64,000 nt of DNA, taken from assembly GCF_900497805.2 (NCBI RefSeq), contig NW_020954557.1, positions 43,194,445-43,258,444 on the forward strand. The letters are read 5' to 3'. The stretch is from Vombatus ursinus (lineage: Eukaryota > Chordata > Mammalia > Diprotodontia > Vombatidae). The notes under the pieces are model-generated. The model was not told where the DNA came from, ran no database searches, and saw only the letters and a list, made by a program, of their open reading frames with translations. A program made the position numbers and the translations under genes. Of this stretch, positions 53,741-63,430 are shown one piece after another; the first letter of the stretch is position 1; each line of letters starts with the position of its first letter.

Positions 53741-54507
53741 CAAAAGGGAAAGAAAAAAAATAACCAATCTAACTATCCAGTGTTTTTTACTTTGTATAAG
53801 AAGAGTCAATCCTCTGAAAGTTACAAGAGTCTTTGGGTAAGTTGAGGCAGATGATTTGGCTGATGATTCTATGTAGAAAGGACTCTGGGCCCTAGTGGCT
53901 GACTCACCATATGCTATTTATTCTTTCAACACTGCAAAACAGAATCAAAGCCCAATGTCCCTGTTAGAGAGCAAAGAATAAAAAAAAAATGAATGGTATC
54001 ACAATTCATTCCATTGCAGAAGAAGACAGAATTTTCCTATTATTGTCATTAACTGCTCAGTGATAATGTTTGCAGCTCAGTTTAAAGAACCCACTTGTGA
54101 AGTTATACTTGCAAATGCCCACTACCCAGCTCTATTCTGATGAAGAGGTCCAGATATTCATTTGCTAACAAGTTTGGCGTACAATGGGAATCTGACCTGA
54201 GGACTTATCCTTAAAATGAGACCCAAGATCACAACTAATGTAGTTTTAATGGCCTGTGGATAACTCTGTGAGCCATGTCAAGAGAAGAAGGGATAAGCCA
54301 CTGCTAGGTAAGTCAGAGGTTATTATTGTATTTAGTGGAGAGATTAGATTGCTGCACAATGGCAGCAGATACACTTTCATGGACCTGACTCAGTAGTGTG
54401 GTAGGAAGGAGCCCTTTGTAATCACTGAGCTGTCTTCTTTCTTGATGACTTCTTCCAGTCTTCAAAGAGGTCCTGTAAATGAAGCTTGCTAGTCCCTTGA
54501 GTAATAA
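53741..54507. other. No recognised feature
   Basis: About 770 bp without a gene or nameable repeat. Confidence 0.5.
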
Positions 54508-54752
54508 CAACAATAACTAGCATTTATATAGGATTTTAAGGTTTGCAAAGTGCATTATAAAAACTTATTTTATCCTCACAACAACCTTGGCAGGTAGGAG
54601 CTATTATTTGACAGATAAGGAAACTGAGGCAAACAGAAGTTAAGTGACTTTTCCAGGGCCATATAACTGGTAAGAGTCTGAGACCAGATTTGAATTCAGG
54701 TCTTCTTGACTCAAGAGCCAACACTCTAACCACTGTGCCTAAATGTCTCTAC
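54508..54752 (-). mobile_element. MIR-type CORE-SINE
   Basis: tagcatttatataggatttt, ttttatcctcacaacaacct, taaggaaactgaggcaaaca, ggtcttcttgactcaagagc, ctaaccactgtgcc. A full reverse copy. Confidence 0.88.
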
Positions 54753-54839
54753 CATTCCAACATATATACATAATATATATGTGTCTTGAATCCATATATG
54801 TGCATATGTGTGTACATGGATGACCATCCATGCTTTTGT

Positions 54840-54935
54840 CTTTTCCTAGCTGTGTGACTCTAGGCAAGTCACATAATCTCTCTAAGTCTCAGCTCCCTCA
54901 CCTGTAAAATGAGGATAATGTATTTTGTATGTCCA
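54840..54935 (+). mobile_element. MIR fragment, left part
   Basis: cctagctgtgtgactctagg, ctcacctgtaaaatgaggat. Its natural 3' continuation may be the piece at 55815-55915. Confidence 0.75.
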
Positions 54936-54999
54936 GACCATGATGTCATCAGTTTAGTGATCCCATTCCACAGAACAATTACTTCCTATTCAGGGAAGC

Positions 55000-55145
55000 A
55001 GGGTTAGAGTTATCCGAAGCACCAAGAGATTAAGTGAGCTGTCCTTTGCCCATGGTCACAGCCATGGTATGTGTCAGAAGCAGCACTTAAAACTAGGTTT
55101 TCTTGACTCAAAAGCCAGCCCTCCATCCACTCTACCAAACTGCCT
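55000..55145 (-). mobile_element. MIR/CORE-SINE fragment
   Basis: cccatggtcacagccatggt, actaggttttcttgactcaa, ccactctaccaaactgccta. Reverse. Confidence 0.65.
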
Positions 55146-55159
55146 ACTGAGGAAACATT

Positions 55160-55420
55160 GGTCCTGAAGTGAGGGTCAATGCCTGTAATCGCTGCCCCTG
55201 GGGAGGCTGAGGCTGGTGGATAACTTGAGCTTGAGAGTTCTGAGCTACAGTAGAGCTAAAGCCAGTAAGGTATCTGCACTAATCCTGGTACCAACATGAC
55301 AAGGCTGCATATGAAGGGGCAGACTGCCCAGATTAGAAACAGAATTGGCCAAAGCTTCCATGCTAATCAGCATTGGGATCTGTCTCTGGGTATCCACTAT
55401 ACTTCTAAGCTGAGAGAATG
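55160..55420 (+). pseudogene. RN7SL: 7SL (SRP RNA) retro-pseudogene
   Basis: Forward copy in 7SL order: atgcctgtaatcgct (7SL: gtgcctgtagtccca), ggggaggctgaggctggtgg, cttgagcttgagagttctga, tatctgcactaatcctggta (7SL: tgtccgcactaagttcggca), gactgcccagattagaaaca (7SL: ggcccaggtcggaaacg), catgctaatcagcattggga (7SL: cgtgctgatcagtagtggga), tatccactatacttct (7SL: tagccactgcactcc). It covers most of the roughly 300-nt RNA. The 3' end runs directly into a purine tract, likely grown from its A tail. Too diverged for function. Confidence 0.85.
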
Positions 55421-55808
55421 GGAAGGGAAGGGAAGAAGGAAGGAGGGAAGGAAAGAAGGAAGGAAGAAAGGAAGGAAGGGAAGGAGGGAGGGAGAGAGGG
55501 AGAAAAAAGGAGAGGGAGGGAAGAGAAGGGAAGGGAAAGGAAGGGAAGGGAAGGGAAGCGGAAGGAAAGGAAGGGAGAAAGGAAGGAAGGAAGAAAGGAA
55601 GGAAAGAAAGGCAGGGAAGGGAAGAAGGAAGGAGAAGGAGGGAGAGAAAGGAAGGGAAGGGAAAGGAAGGATGGAAGGAAGAGAAAGGAAGGGGAGGGAA
55701 GGATGAGGGGAAGGGATGGGAAGGCAATAAAAGGGAAGGAAGAAATGAAGGAAGGAGGAAGGGAAAGAAGGGAGAGAGGAAGGAAGGAAAGAAGGAAGGA
55801 AGAGAGAA
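55420..55808. repeat. (GGAA)n/(GGGAA)n microsatellite, about 390 bp
   Basis: Purine-only on the + strand apart from a few T/C interruptions. The 136-, 131- and 191-codon frames here are all this repeat. GGAA is the core of ETS-factor sites. Confidence 0.97.
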
Positions 55809-55814
55809 CCTGAT

Positions 55815-55915
55815 AGGCAATATTTACACTAAATATCTCATGAAGTTGTTGTGAGGATCAAAGGATAAAGTGCTTTTTTTTTTAAATGTACAGTACCATA
55901 TGAATGTCAATTCTT
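55815..55915 (+). mobile_element. MIR 3' part
   Basis: gttgttgtgaggatcaaagg, ataaagtgctttttttt, gtaccatatgaatgtcaatt. Confidence 0.7.
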
Positions 55916-56821
55916 GTGGCTGTTATCACATTTCAATACTATGAGCAAAGTATTCTCCTTATTCTCCTTGTTTGTTATTTGGCCCACAAAGACATAGCAT
56001 ACATCTGTTTGGGAAGCAAGCCTGAATTTGACATAGAGTCAGGAAAACTTCACAATTCCTCTCTGAGTCAAGGAGTAGAAACCATAGCAGAACCAAGAAT
56101 AAGAAAATCGAAAAGATATTGGGTTGTAGTACAAGTAAGTTGACACTCTTCATTATACTCACAGTGTACTACAAAGCCCCAACTGGTATTTGTTCCAAAT
56201 AACATGTGTCTAGCTAAAACAGTATTAAAGGATCATTAAAAGTGGTTTTGTCCTTCATGAAGATCTGTGCATAACTCCACATTGTGTTGTGGGTATTAAT
56301 GGCACATTGAATATTATATAAAACATGAATTGCAACTGCCTTGTGTGGTAGACAGTTTACTAAAGTATTATCCCGAACACATGCTATCTGATTTACTAAC
56401 TTATTATCCATTAAAAAAATCCCTGGGTAAATAAATGTGTAACTAAAAGAATTGTTACTCTGCATAATCAGATGAATAGCTACAAACAGGGAAGATTGCT
56501 GTCATTATGTTGTATATTGTGCTAAACAGATGCACATGATTTTTTTCAAATCATGTGCTATATCAAACCGCTTCCTTCCGTCTGGGCTTTGCTTTTTATC
56601 AATAAGATGCTTCATGTTCCAAATCAATCTTGGTTCATGGAGACCATTCCTCTCTTCTTTTTTCCCCCTCTCCCACCCAATCCCCCAACTCCTCAGAATA
56701 TTCCTCTCAACACAAAGTGGCATTCCATGCCAGAAGTGATTGGAGAAGCATAGTTCTCAAAAGCACCTGGCCTGCTTCAAATATGAAGTAGGCTTGGACA
56801 TCACAGGCACAGACCAAGCGC
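55916..56821. other. Repeat-free stretch with a perfect hairpin
   Basis: About 900 bp without a nameable repeat, one of the cleanest parts of the window. Holds an 11-bp stem hairpin at 56532-56558. The frames at 56505-56753 overlap on both strands and are not convincing. Confidence 0.45.
56532..56558. repeat. Perfect 11-bp inverted repeat (hairpin)
   Basis: gcacatgattt, 5-base spacer ttttc, aaatcatgtgc. Not followed by a T run on either strand, so not a Pol III terminator. Could be chance. Confidence 0.9.
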
Positions 56822-56990
56822 TAGAGGGCAAAAGCTTTGGATTTGACTTCAATGGACCTGGGTTCAAATCATGACTCTTGTGCAAATCATTTTACTTCTG
56901 TGGACCATCATCATTTTCTCATCTGTAAAATGTGGCAATCAGACTTGATTGATCTTCTAAGGTCTCTTCCAGCACTAAATCTTATGAACA
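56822..56990 (+). mobile_element. MIR3-like CORE-SINE
   Basis: gacctgggttcaaatcatga, tcattttctcatctgtaaaa, tctaaggtctcttccagcac. Confidence 0.82.
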
Positions 56991-57009
56991 ACAGCATCCC
57001 TATGGAAAC

Positions 57010-57160
57010 CTATGATTATAGGCTCCTAGCTAGAATGGATCTTAGATATCATTTGGTCTAAACCTTTCATTCTACATATACAGAAAATGACTTTCAGAGA
57101 GAGGAAATCACACAGAAAGATGATATCATACAGCCACCATCAAGAAGACAAGATTTTAAG
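57010..57160 (-). mobile_element. MIR3-like fragment
   Basis: gattataggctcctagctag, tagatatcatttggtctaaa, then a weak core. Faces the previous MIR3 tail to tail. Confidence 0.6.
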
Positions 57161-57239
57161 CTGTTATTTCAATAGGATAGAATTTTTAATTTGGAGGGCA
57201 CCTTAGAGGTCATCTAAAATCAGAATTATAGATTTTTAA

Positions 57240-57525
57240 AGTTAAATGGATCCTTAGAGGTTATGTGAGCCAACATCCTTCATTTCACGGAGGAAAAAAC
57301 TGAGGTAGGTCATGAGACAGTTGGAATTGTTTCATTTTTTCTATTTGTATCCCCAGAGCCTGGCATAATGCTTAGCATAGGCATTTAATCAATACTTCTT
57401 CATTGATAAAGTGCCTTGCCTGAGATTAAACAGGAAATAAGCAGCAGAATCAGAATTTGAAACCAGATCTTCTCCTGGCACATAGTAGGCAGTTAACAAA
57501 TGTTTGTTGACTGACTGACTCCATA
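57240..57525 (-). mobile_element. MIR3-like SINE broken by L2 tails
   Basis: Reverse MIR3 pieces (gatccttagaggttatgtga; gtgccttgcctgagattaaa, agaatcagaatttgaaacca). They are separated by two forward L2 termini at about 57320-57405 (ccagagcctggcataatgct) and 57475-57525 (tagtaggcagttaacaaatg). Confidence 0.6.
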
Positions 57526-58049
57526 TCCAAAGATCTTTATACCATACTATGCTATCTACTATAGTTGGTGAGAGATTTGCATTGATTGGTCCACAATTTC
57601 TTACCCACTCCTTTGTGTCCAATAGGGGCACACATTTATGAGTTTCCTTGAAGGTTTACAAATTCCATCTACTGCAAAGGAATAAAGAAATGATCTTTTC
57701 TAATCAGAGATGAAAGACACAACCTTGGTCTCATTAGCACCATGTACTTAACCTGGGGGCTGGCAAACTTTCAAAGTGTCTGACTAGTTTTCATGGATTC
57801 CTTCTTTCCTATTGATTAATGGAGTCCATTGGTTCTGCTCTTTTATTTCATAAAGTCTTAGAGGGAGGGGAGAGAGGAGTGCTGGGGAAGAACATTCAAG
57901 AGTCCTCTATTAAAATAAAAATGCCTCTAAAAGGGGCCATACTTTAAGTTTTTGAAGCTGAAAATTTAGTTAACATTTTAAGAAGGCTTAATTAAAATGG
58001 GGGAGGGTAGGAACAAAGAAGGAGGATATGGTTGGAGGAAGGAAAGGTA
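57526..58049. other. No recognised feature
   Basis: About 520 bp; no gene or repeat that I can support. Confidence 0.5.
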
Positions 58050-58172
58050 CTGGGCAAATTCCTTTTCCCTATGTGGGCATCAGTTTCCTTGTCTGTATAG
58101 CTAGAGCTATAAATGAAAGGACTGAGTTAGGTAAGGTCCCTTTCATCTGTGCCATGGTTTAGTTCTGTGATA
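58050..58172 (+). mobile_element. MIR3-like fragment
   Basis: catcagtttccttgtctgta, aaggactgagttaggtaagg, tccctttcatctgtgccatg. Confidence 0.65.
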
Positions 58173-58483
58173 GGCAATGTAGGAAGGCACTAAGAATTAA
58201 CGACAATGGCTCTTCTGCAGGTTTTTCTCTACATTCCTAGTCTATAGAGCACCAAGCACTGGCATTCATCTAGAAAGCTGTCTTTGGAAATCGTTCCGTA
58301 GGTTTATAACTACATTATTCATAAAGAGTGGAGGACTAATTATTCATTAAGAGAGAGAGGGGGACCCCTGATCAGTTGCCTAATCTACTTTATGGAATCA
58401 AGTGTCATAATTTGAGTGGGTCATTTGCAAGGGGCTTGTAAGGGGTTTAGACTTTGGGACATATACAGGTTTTTGTTTTTTTG
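58173..58483. other. No recognised feature
   Basis: About 310 bp without a nameable element. Confidence 0.5.
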
Positions 58484-58635
58484 GATTTTTTTTTTTGGTG
58501 AGGCAATTGGGGTTAGGTGACTCGCCCAAGAGTCACACAGCTAGTGAGTGTTTGTGTGTCTGAGGCCGGATTTGAACTCAGGTCCTTCTGACTCCAGGGC
58601 CGGTGAGTTATCCACTGTACCACCTAGCTGCCCCC
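58484..58635 (-). mobile_element. Poly(A)-tailed CORE-SINE
   Basis: T run, gtgaggcaattggggttagg, ggatttgaactcaggtcctt, gaccacctagct-type head (taccacctagctgccccc). Reverse copy with an extra TTTGTGTG next to the core. Confidence 0.94.
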
Positions 58636-59135
58636 GAGATTGACAGTTTTTAAGATCATAGTGGACCATTGACATCTTGTGAGGGGCTTAGTTCCTTGAA
58701 TAGTACATTTGTATATGGAAGTCAGGAAATTCAGGAGGATTGGTAGAAACTATGATATACTTGTAAACATGGATTGCTACTGTGCCTTTTTTCTACCCTT
58801 TCATTTATGTGAGTCAACCTAGAAGACAAAGTTTACAAATGAGAGAACCTACCATGGAGACACAGCTGAGAAGAGAACTGGCTAGCTAGCTAGGAAAAAA
58901 AAAAACAAACACAACAGTTTTTGAGGACTTTTGCAGGTCTGGCAGAATACAAGAAAGCTGGGAGGAGATTTCTCTCACCTCCACACCACTGGCAATGGCA
59001 TCTTGAAGTAGAAGTAAATTACCTGAAGAAACATGCTCTTGTATGCAGCCTGAGAAGGGAATTCTGGACATGGCTTCTTGAATCTCAGTCTGCAACAGAG
59101 GAAGTGGTAAGGGGGTGGGGGAGGGGAGAGATAGA
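58636..59135. other. No recognised feature
   Basis: About 500 bp; no gene or repeat that I can support. Confidence 0.5.
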
Positions 59136-59209
59136 AAGAGAGAGAGAGAGACAGAGAGAGAGAGAGAGACAGAGAGAGAGACAGAGAGAGAGACAGAGAG
59201 ACAGAGAGC
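59136..59209. repeat. (GA)n/(GAGACA)n microsatellite
   Basis: GA units with regularly spaced acagagag interruptions. It abuts, and probably replaced, the head of the next SINE. Confidence 0.95.
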
Positions 59210-59421
59210 TCTCAGGAAGATATCTTCCTGAGTTCCAATGTGTCAAATGTGGCCTCAGACACTTAGTAGCTGTGTGACGTTGGGAAAGTCACTTAATCCT
59301 GTTTGCCTCAGTTTCTTCATCTGTAAAATGAACTGGAGAAATAAATGACAAACCACTTTTTACCAAGAAAACCCTAAATGGGGTCATGAAGAATCAGACA
59401 CAACTGAAAAAATGAATTGAC
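59208..59421 (+). mobile_element. Mar1-type CORE-SINE without its head
   Basis: gaagatatcttcctgagttc, cttagtagctgtgtgacgtt, cctaaatggggtcatgaaga. The A-box part is missing where the GA repeat begins. Confidence 0.9.
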
Positions 59422-59502
59422 ACAGATAAGTAAATATGAATTATGTGGAGTTGATCCTTCTCAATTTCTGAGCATAAATTGAAAAATATTGTGTCATAGT
59501 AT

Positions 59503-59743
59503 GGGCAGCTAAGTGCCTCAGTGGATAGCACTGGGCTTAGTATCAGGAGATTCATCTCCAAGAGTTCAAAGTCAACCTCAGACCTTTACTAGCTATGTGA
59601 CCCTGGGGAAGTCACTTTATCCTATTTGCCTCAATTCTTCATCTGTTAAAATGAGCTGGAGAAGGAAATGGCAAATAACTCCAATATCTCTGCCAAAAAC
59701 TCATGAAGAGTTGGCCATGACTGAAAACAACTGAACAACAATA
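59503..59743 (+). mobile_element. Mar1-type CORE-SINE
   Basis: gggcagctaagtgcctcagt, ttactagctatgtgaccctg, gctggagaaggaaatggcaa, ending aactgaacaacaa. Confidence 0.94.
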
Positions 59744-59747
59744 ATTA

Positions 59748-59860
59748 TGGGCTGAGTACTACACTAGGAGTAGAGGGGGAATACAAAAGAAATAGAAGTT
59801 ATATTTCCTACCTCCAAGGCACTTACAAAACAATGAAAGAGATAAGACTAAACCAGGTGA
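59748..59860 (-). mobile_element. LINE2 3' end
   Basis: ggctgagtactacactagga, gtagagggggaatacaaaag, cctacctccaaggcacttac. Confidence 0.6.
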
Positions 59861-59994
59861 AACAACAGCGACTAGATAGTAGACAACTAATTGCTAAATT
59901 GTGTGTTTCTAACTCTAACATAAGAATTCAAGGGTAAGGGAAAATTAGTGAAGGTAGGACAAGATACCAAATGGGCCTCAGAAATAGTAATGGG

Positions 59995-60142
59995 GGTACA
60001 ACTAGGTGGTGCAGTAGACAGAGCACCAGCCCTGGAGTCAGGAGGACCTGAGTTCAAATCCAACCTCAGACACTTGACACTTACTAGCTGTATGACCCTG
60101 GGCAAGTCACTTAACCCCAGTGCCTAGCCCAAAAAAAAAAAA
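59995..60142 (+). mobile_element. Poly(A)-tailed CORE-SINE
   Basis: caactaggtggtgcagtaga, ggacctgagttcaaatccaa, actagctgtatgaccctggg, A12 tail. Imperfect target duplication aatagtaatgggg (59983-59995) and aatagtaggggg (60145-60156). Confidence 0.94.
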
Positions 60143-60156
60143 GGAATAGTAGGGGG

Positions 60157-60749
60157 AATTAGAAAATTTCAGAAGGAGGAGATTATTCATTTTCTCTTCC
60201 TCTTTCCATCAATGGTATTGACTGGCTGCCACCAGCCCAACCCCCATAGTATAGCTACTAATTAAAGCTATCACTGGCTGCTCTGGGGCTGAAAGTTGGT
60301 TTATCCAACTAGTAATGACACAGGATTCTAGGAGAATATTGGACTTCTCCCTCTCTCTTCCACCGATGCAGCAGTAAGAATGTGATTGTTCAGTGCTACC
60401 TTAAATAATTGTGAAGAAGAGAGGACCTTTGAGCCAGGATTTAGATGTTTCCCTGGTGTTAATCTCCTCAAGTGCTATTAAGAGGAACTTGTAGACTTGA
60501 GTTAGCAAGGGCTTCATTGATTAGGTTGAACTTGGCCTGGGTCTTGAATAGTATGGTTTAGAGATGTGGAAAGCAGAAGAGGAGGCTTGCTAGGTGAGGG
60601 TTACAAGGTTACAGCATAAGTGAAGACATAAGGGCTGGACTTTACCACGTTGTATTTGGAAAATGGAGGCTTCTTATTTAGAACAGAAGATTCATTATGG
60701 GAGCAGAGTAGCAGAGAAGATAAAGTCAAACTCTAGAAGGGACATGATC
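60157..60749. other. No gene; possible diverged reverse L2
   Basis: 60400-60720 has L2-like phrases in reverse (gacctttgagccaggattta, agggcttcattgattaggtt), too weak for a firm call. Confidence 0.35.
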
Positions 60750-60895
60750 ATACATATAGAGCTGAAAGAACCCACACAGGCCATCTAGTCTACCCCTTCA
60801 TTTCCCAGAGGGAAATACTGAGTGAGATCCAATGTCACACTGGAGGTCACCCAAGTCATAAGTGATATTCTCTGTCCATAGCACCACAATGTTTC
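60750..60895 (-). mobile_element. MIR3-like CORE-SINE
   Basis: atatagagctgaaagaaccc, caggccatctagtctacccc, gaggtcacccaagtcataag, ccatagcaccacaatg. Confidence 0.75.
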
Positions 60896-60974
60896 CTGTA
60901 CATGAAAGGAGTTCAATTACTTTAATCTTAAGATAACAAAAATTTAGAACTTAGGGAAAGCCTTCATAGATCTT

Positions 60975-62284
60975 TATTTTAATATTATTTTTTCCTAATT
61001 ACATGTAAAAATAATTTTAATATTATTTTTTTTAATTTTGAGCTCCAAATTCTCTCCATCCTTCCCCACTCCCTGAGATGGTAAGCAATGCAATGATGTA
61101 AAACTTATTTCCATATTAGTCAAACTGTGAAAACAAAAACAAAAACAAAGACCCAAAAAAAAGCACTAAAAAAAAGAAAGTGAAAAATAGTTTGCTTTGA
61201 TCTACATTTAGACTCCATCCGTACTTTCTCTGGAAGTGCATAGCATTTTTCATCATGAGTCCTTTGGGATTATCTTAGATTATTATATTGCTGAGAACAG
61301 ATAAGTCATTCACAGTTGATCATCATCCAATACTGCTGTTACTATGTACAGTGTTCTCCTGGTTCTGCTCATTTCATTTGCATCAGTACATGTAACCTTT
61401 CCAGGTTTTTCTGAAATCATCCTCCTCATCATTTTTTATATCACACATTATAGTCATATACCACAATTTGTTCAGCCATTCCCCAATTTATGGACATCCT
61501 CTCTATTTCCAATTCTTTGCCATCACAAAAAGAGCTGCTAAAAATATTTTGTATAAATAGATCCTTTTTTCTTTTTTTTTAAATCTCTTTGAGATACAGA
61601 CCTAGTAGTGGCATTGCTGGGTTTTTTTTTTTTTGTTGTTTGTTTTGTTTTTGCAGTTTTATAGCTCTTTGGACATAGTTCCAAACTGCTCTCCAGAATG
61701 GTTGGACTAGTTCACAATCTACCAATAGTGCATCAGTGTCCCAATTTTTCCATATCCCATCCAACATTTACCATTTCCCTTTTTGTCATATTAGCTAACC
61801 TGATAGGTGTGAGGTAGTACCTCAGAGTTCTTTTAATGTGCATTTCTCTAATCAATAATGATTTAGAGCATTTTTTTCATATCATTATAGGTAGCTTTGA
61901 TTTCATTGTCTGAAAACTAGTTGTTCATATCCTTTGGCCATTTATCAATTGGGTAATGCCTTGTAATCTTATAAATTTGACTCAGATCTCTATATATTTG
62001 AGAAATTAGGCCTTTATTAGAGATATTTGCTGCAAAAAAAAATTGTTTCCCAGCTTTCTGGTCTTCTAATCTTGGTTGCATTGGTTTTGTTTGGGTAGGA
62101 CCTTTTTAATTTAATATAATCAAAATTATCCATTTTATATCTCATAAGACTTTCTATCTCTTTTTTGATTATAAATTCTTCCTTTATCCATAGGTCTAAT
62201 TTGCCCATGGTATGGTATTTATGTCTAAATCATGTACCCATTTTAACTTTATCTTGGTATACAGTGTGAGATGTTAGACCTCAG
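60975..62284 (-). mobile_element. 5'-truncated L1 with ORF2 C-terminal half
   Basis: Minus-strand ORF2 remnants in order: DYIKLKRSYPNKTNATKIRR near 62120 (L1 WDYIKLKSF.. block), then ELVQPFWRAVWNY near 61715 and MPLLGLYLKE near 61585 (L1 CKLVQPLWKSVW..PAIPLLGIYPK). An FIAALF-type block follows near 61540, then the 3' UTR (class of 7.5 kb) to an AT-rich end at 60975. Target duplication agatctt at 60968-60974 and 62285-62291. Frames are broken by stops and by expanded T/A runs (about 61569 and 61621). Confidence 0.9.
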
Positions 62285-62287
62285 AGA

Positions 62288-62555
62288 TCTTAGGCAGCTA
62301 GATGGACACAATGGAATGAGTGATGTATCAAGAGTCAGGAAGACCTAAGTTTAAATCCAGCCTCAGCCATTTATTAGCTGTGTGACCATGGCCAAGTCAC
62401 TTAATTTCTACCTGCCTCAGTTTCCTCAACTGTAAAATGGAGATAATAATAGTATCTGCCTCACAAGGTTGTTAAGAGGATCAAATGAGATATATTTATA
62501 AAAAGCTCTCAGCATAGTTCTTGGTACATAATGCACATTTAATAAATGTTTCTTC
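62288..62555 (+). mobile_element. MIR/THER1-type CORE-SINE
   Basis: Complete forward copy: aggcagctagatggacacaa, gacctaagtttaaatccagc, attagctgtgtgaccatggc, aactgtaaaatggagataat, cacatttaataaatgtttct. Confidence 0.9.
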
Positions 62556-63269
62556 CACTTTATCCCCCCTACCAAGCTATGTTAGTAAATGTGATGGTAA
62601 TATGACAGAAATCAGCATATAGCACCCTGTCTGAGCTTACTCTTCCAACCAGCACTGGCATTAACAGGTTGGGTGTCCACAAAGGCATCAGCTACTTCTC
62701 CCAGGATCCTAATGGCAACCCCTTGGTAGATATCTTGCTAACCCAAGTTCATCAGTCTCCACCAGCATGCTTTGCCTTAAAAATTAGCCAAGAAACTTGG
62801 TTAGCTTTTTATCATAGGCATGATACAACAAGAACAGTAGTTGTGAAGCATTTCTTTGAAGAACTTTGTATACACAAATACACAGATATAAGTTTATAGT
62901 ATAATAATAGTGAGGCCCACTTTTCGAGAACATACTTGGCCAAAACAACTCAGATCTGAAACTGCAGGTCCACTTCCTGGCCAAATTCATAGCATGCCAT
63001 CTATATTCCAATTCTTATCCTCATGCCCCTCCAGCCAACACTGTGAACATTCCCCTGGGATACCAAACTCTGATAGGGGGGCTTTTGCTTTATCATGTCC
63101 AGAATCAGGACTCCATGCCTCTTCCTGACCTTCTTTATCCTTCCCTTCTCTCCTTCCTCCCCTTCCCAGAACCTTAGACTTTGTCTGAAATGATGGACTC
63201 AAATAGGTGAGCTTTCACCTTATTAGGCCTTCATGTTAGTTCTTGACCATCTCTACCCCATTCCAATGA
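62556..63269. other. No recognised feature
   Basis: About 710 bp. The 76-codon frame at 62669-62899 has ordinary composition but no motif that I recognise; not called a gene. Confidence 0.4.
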
Positions 63270-63430
63270 ACTTGGAGCTCTCCTACCCCTTTTCTACTTC
63301 CCTTTCATATGTTGTTTTCCCCCAATAGAATGTAAGCCCCTTGAGGGCAGGGACTATCTTTTTTTTTAGTTATTGTACTTTTATCCTCAGCATTTAGCAC
63401 AGTGTTAGGTACATAATATGTGTTTAATGA
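63270..63430 (+). mobile_element. LINE2 3' end
   Basis: cccccaatagaatgtaagcc, ccttgagggcagggactatc, agcatttagcacagtgttag. Preceded by loosely L2-like pyrimidine-rich sequence. Confidence 0.8.

Noticed and set aside
55245-55820. 191-codon reverse frame and 131/136-codon forward frames
   Set aside because: All are translations of the GGAA microsatellite (Ser/Pro/Phe or Gly/Lys/Glu/Arg only).
56532-56558. Hairpin as a transcription terminator
   Set aside because: Eukaryotic context, no T run after the stem, no upstream RNA gene.
4836-60142. Active tRNA genes at SINE A/B boxes
   Set aside because: The boxes belong to CORE-SINE heads. None folds into a complete tRNA cloverleaf with a CCA-side stem that I can see.
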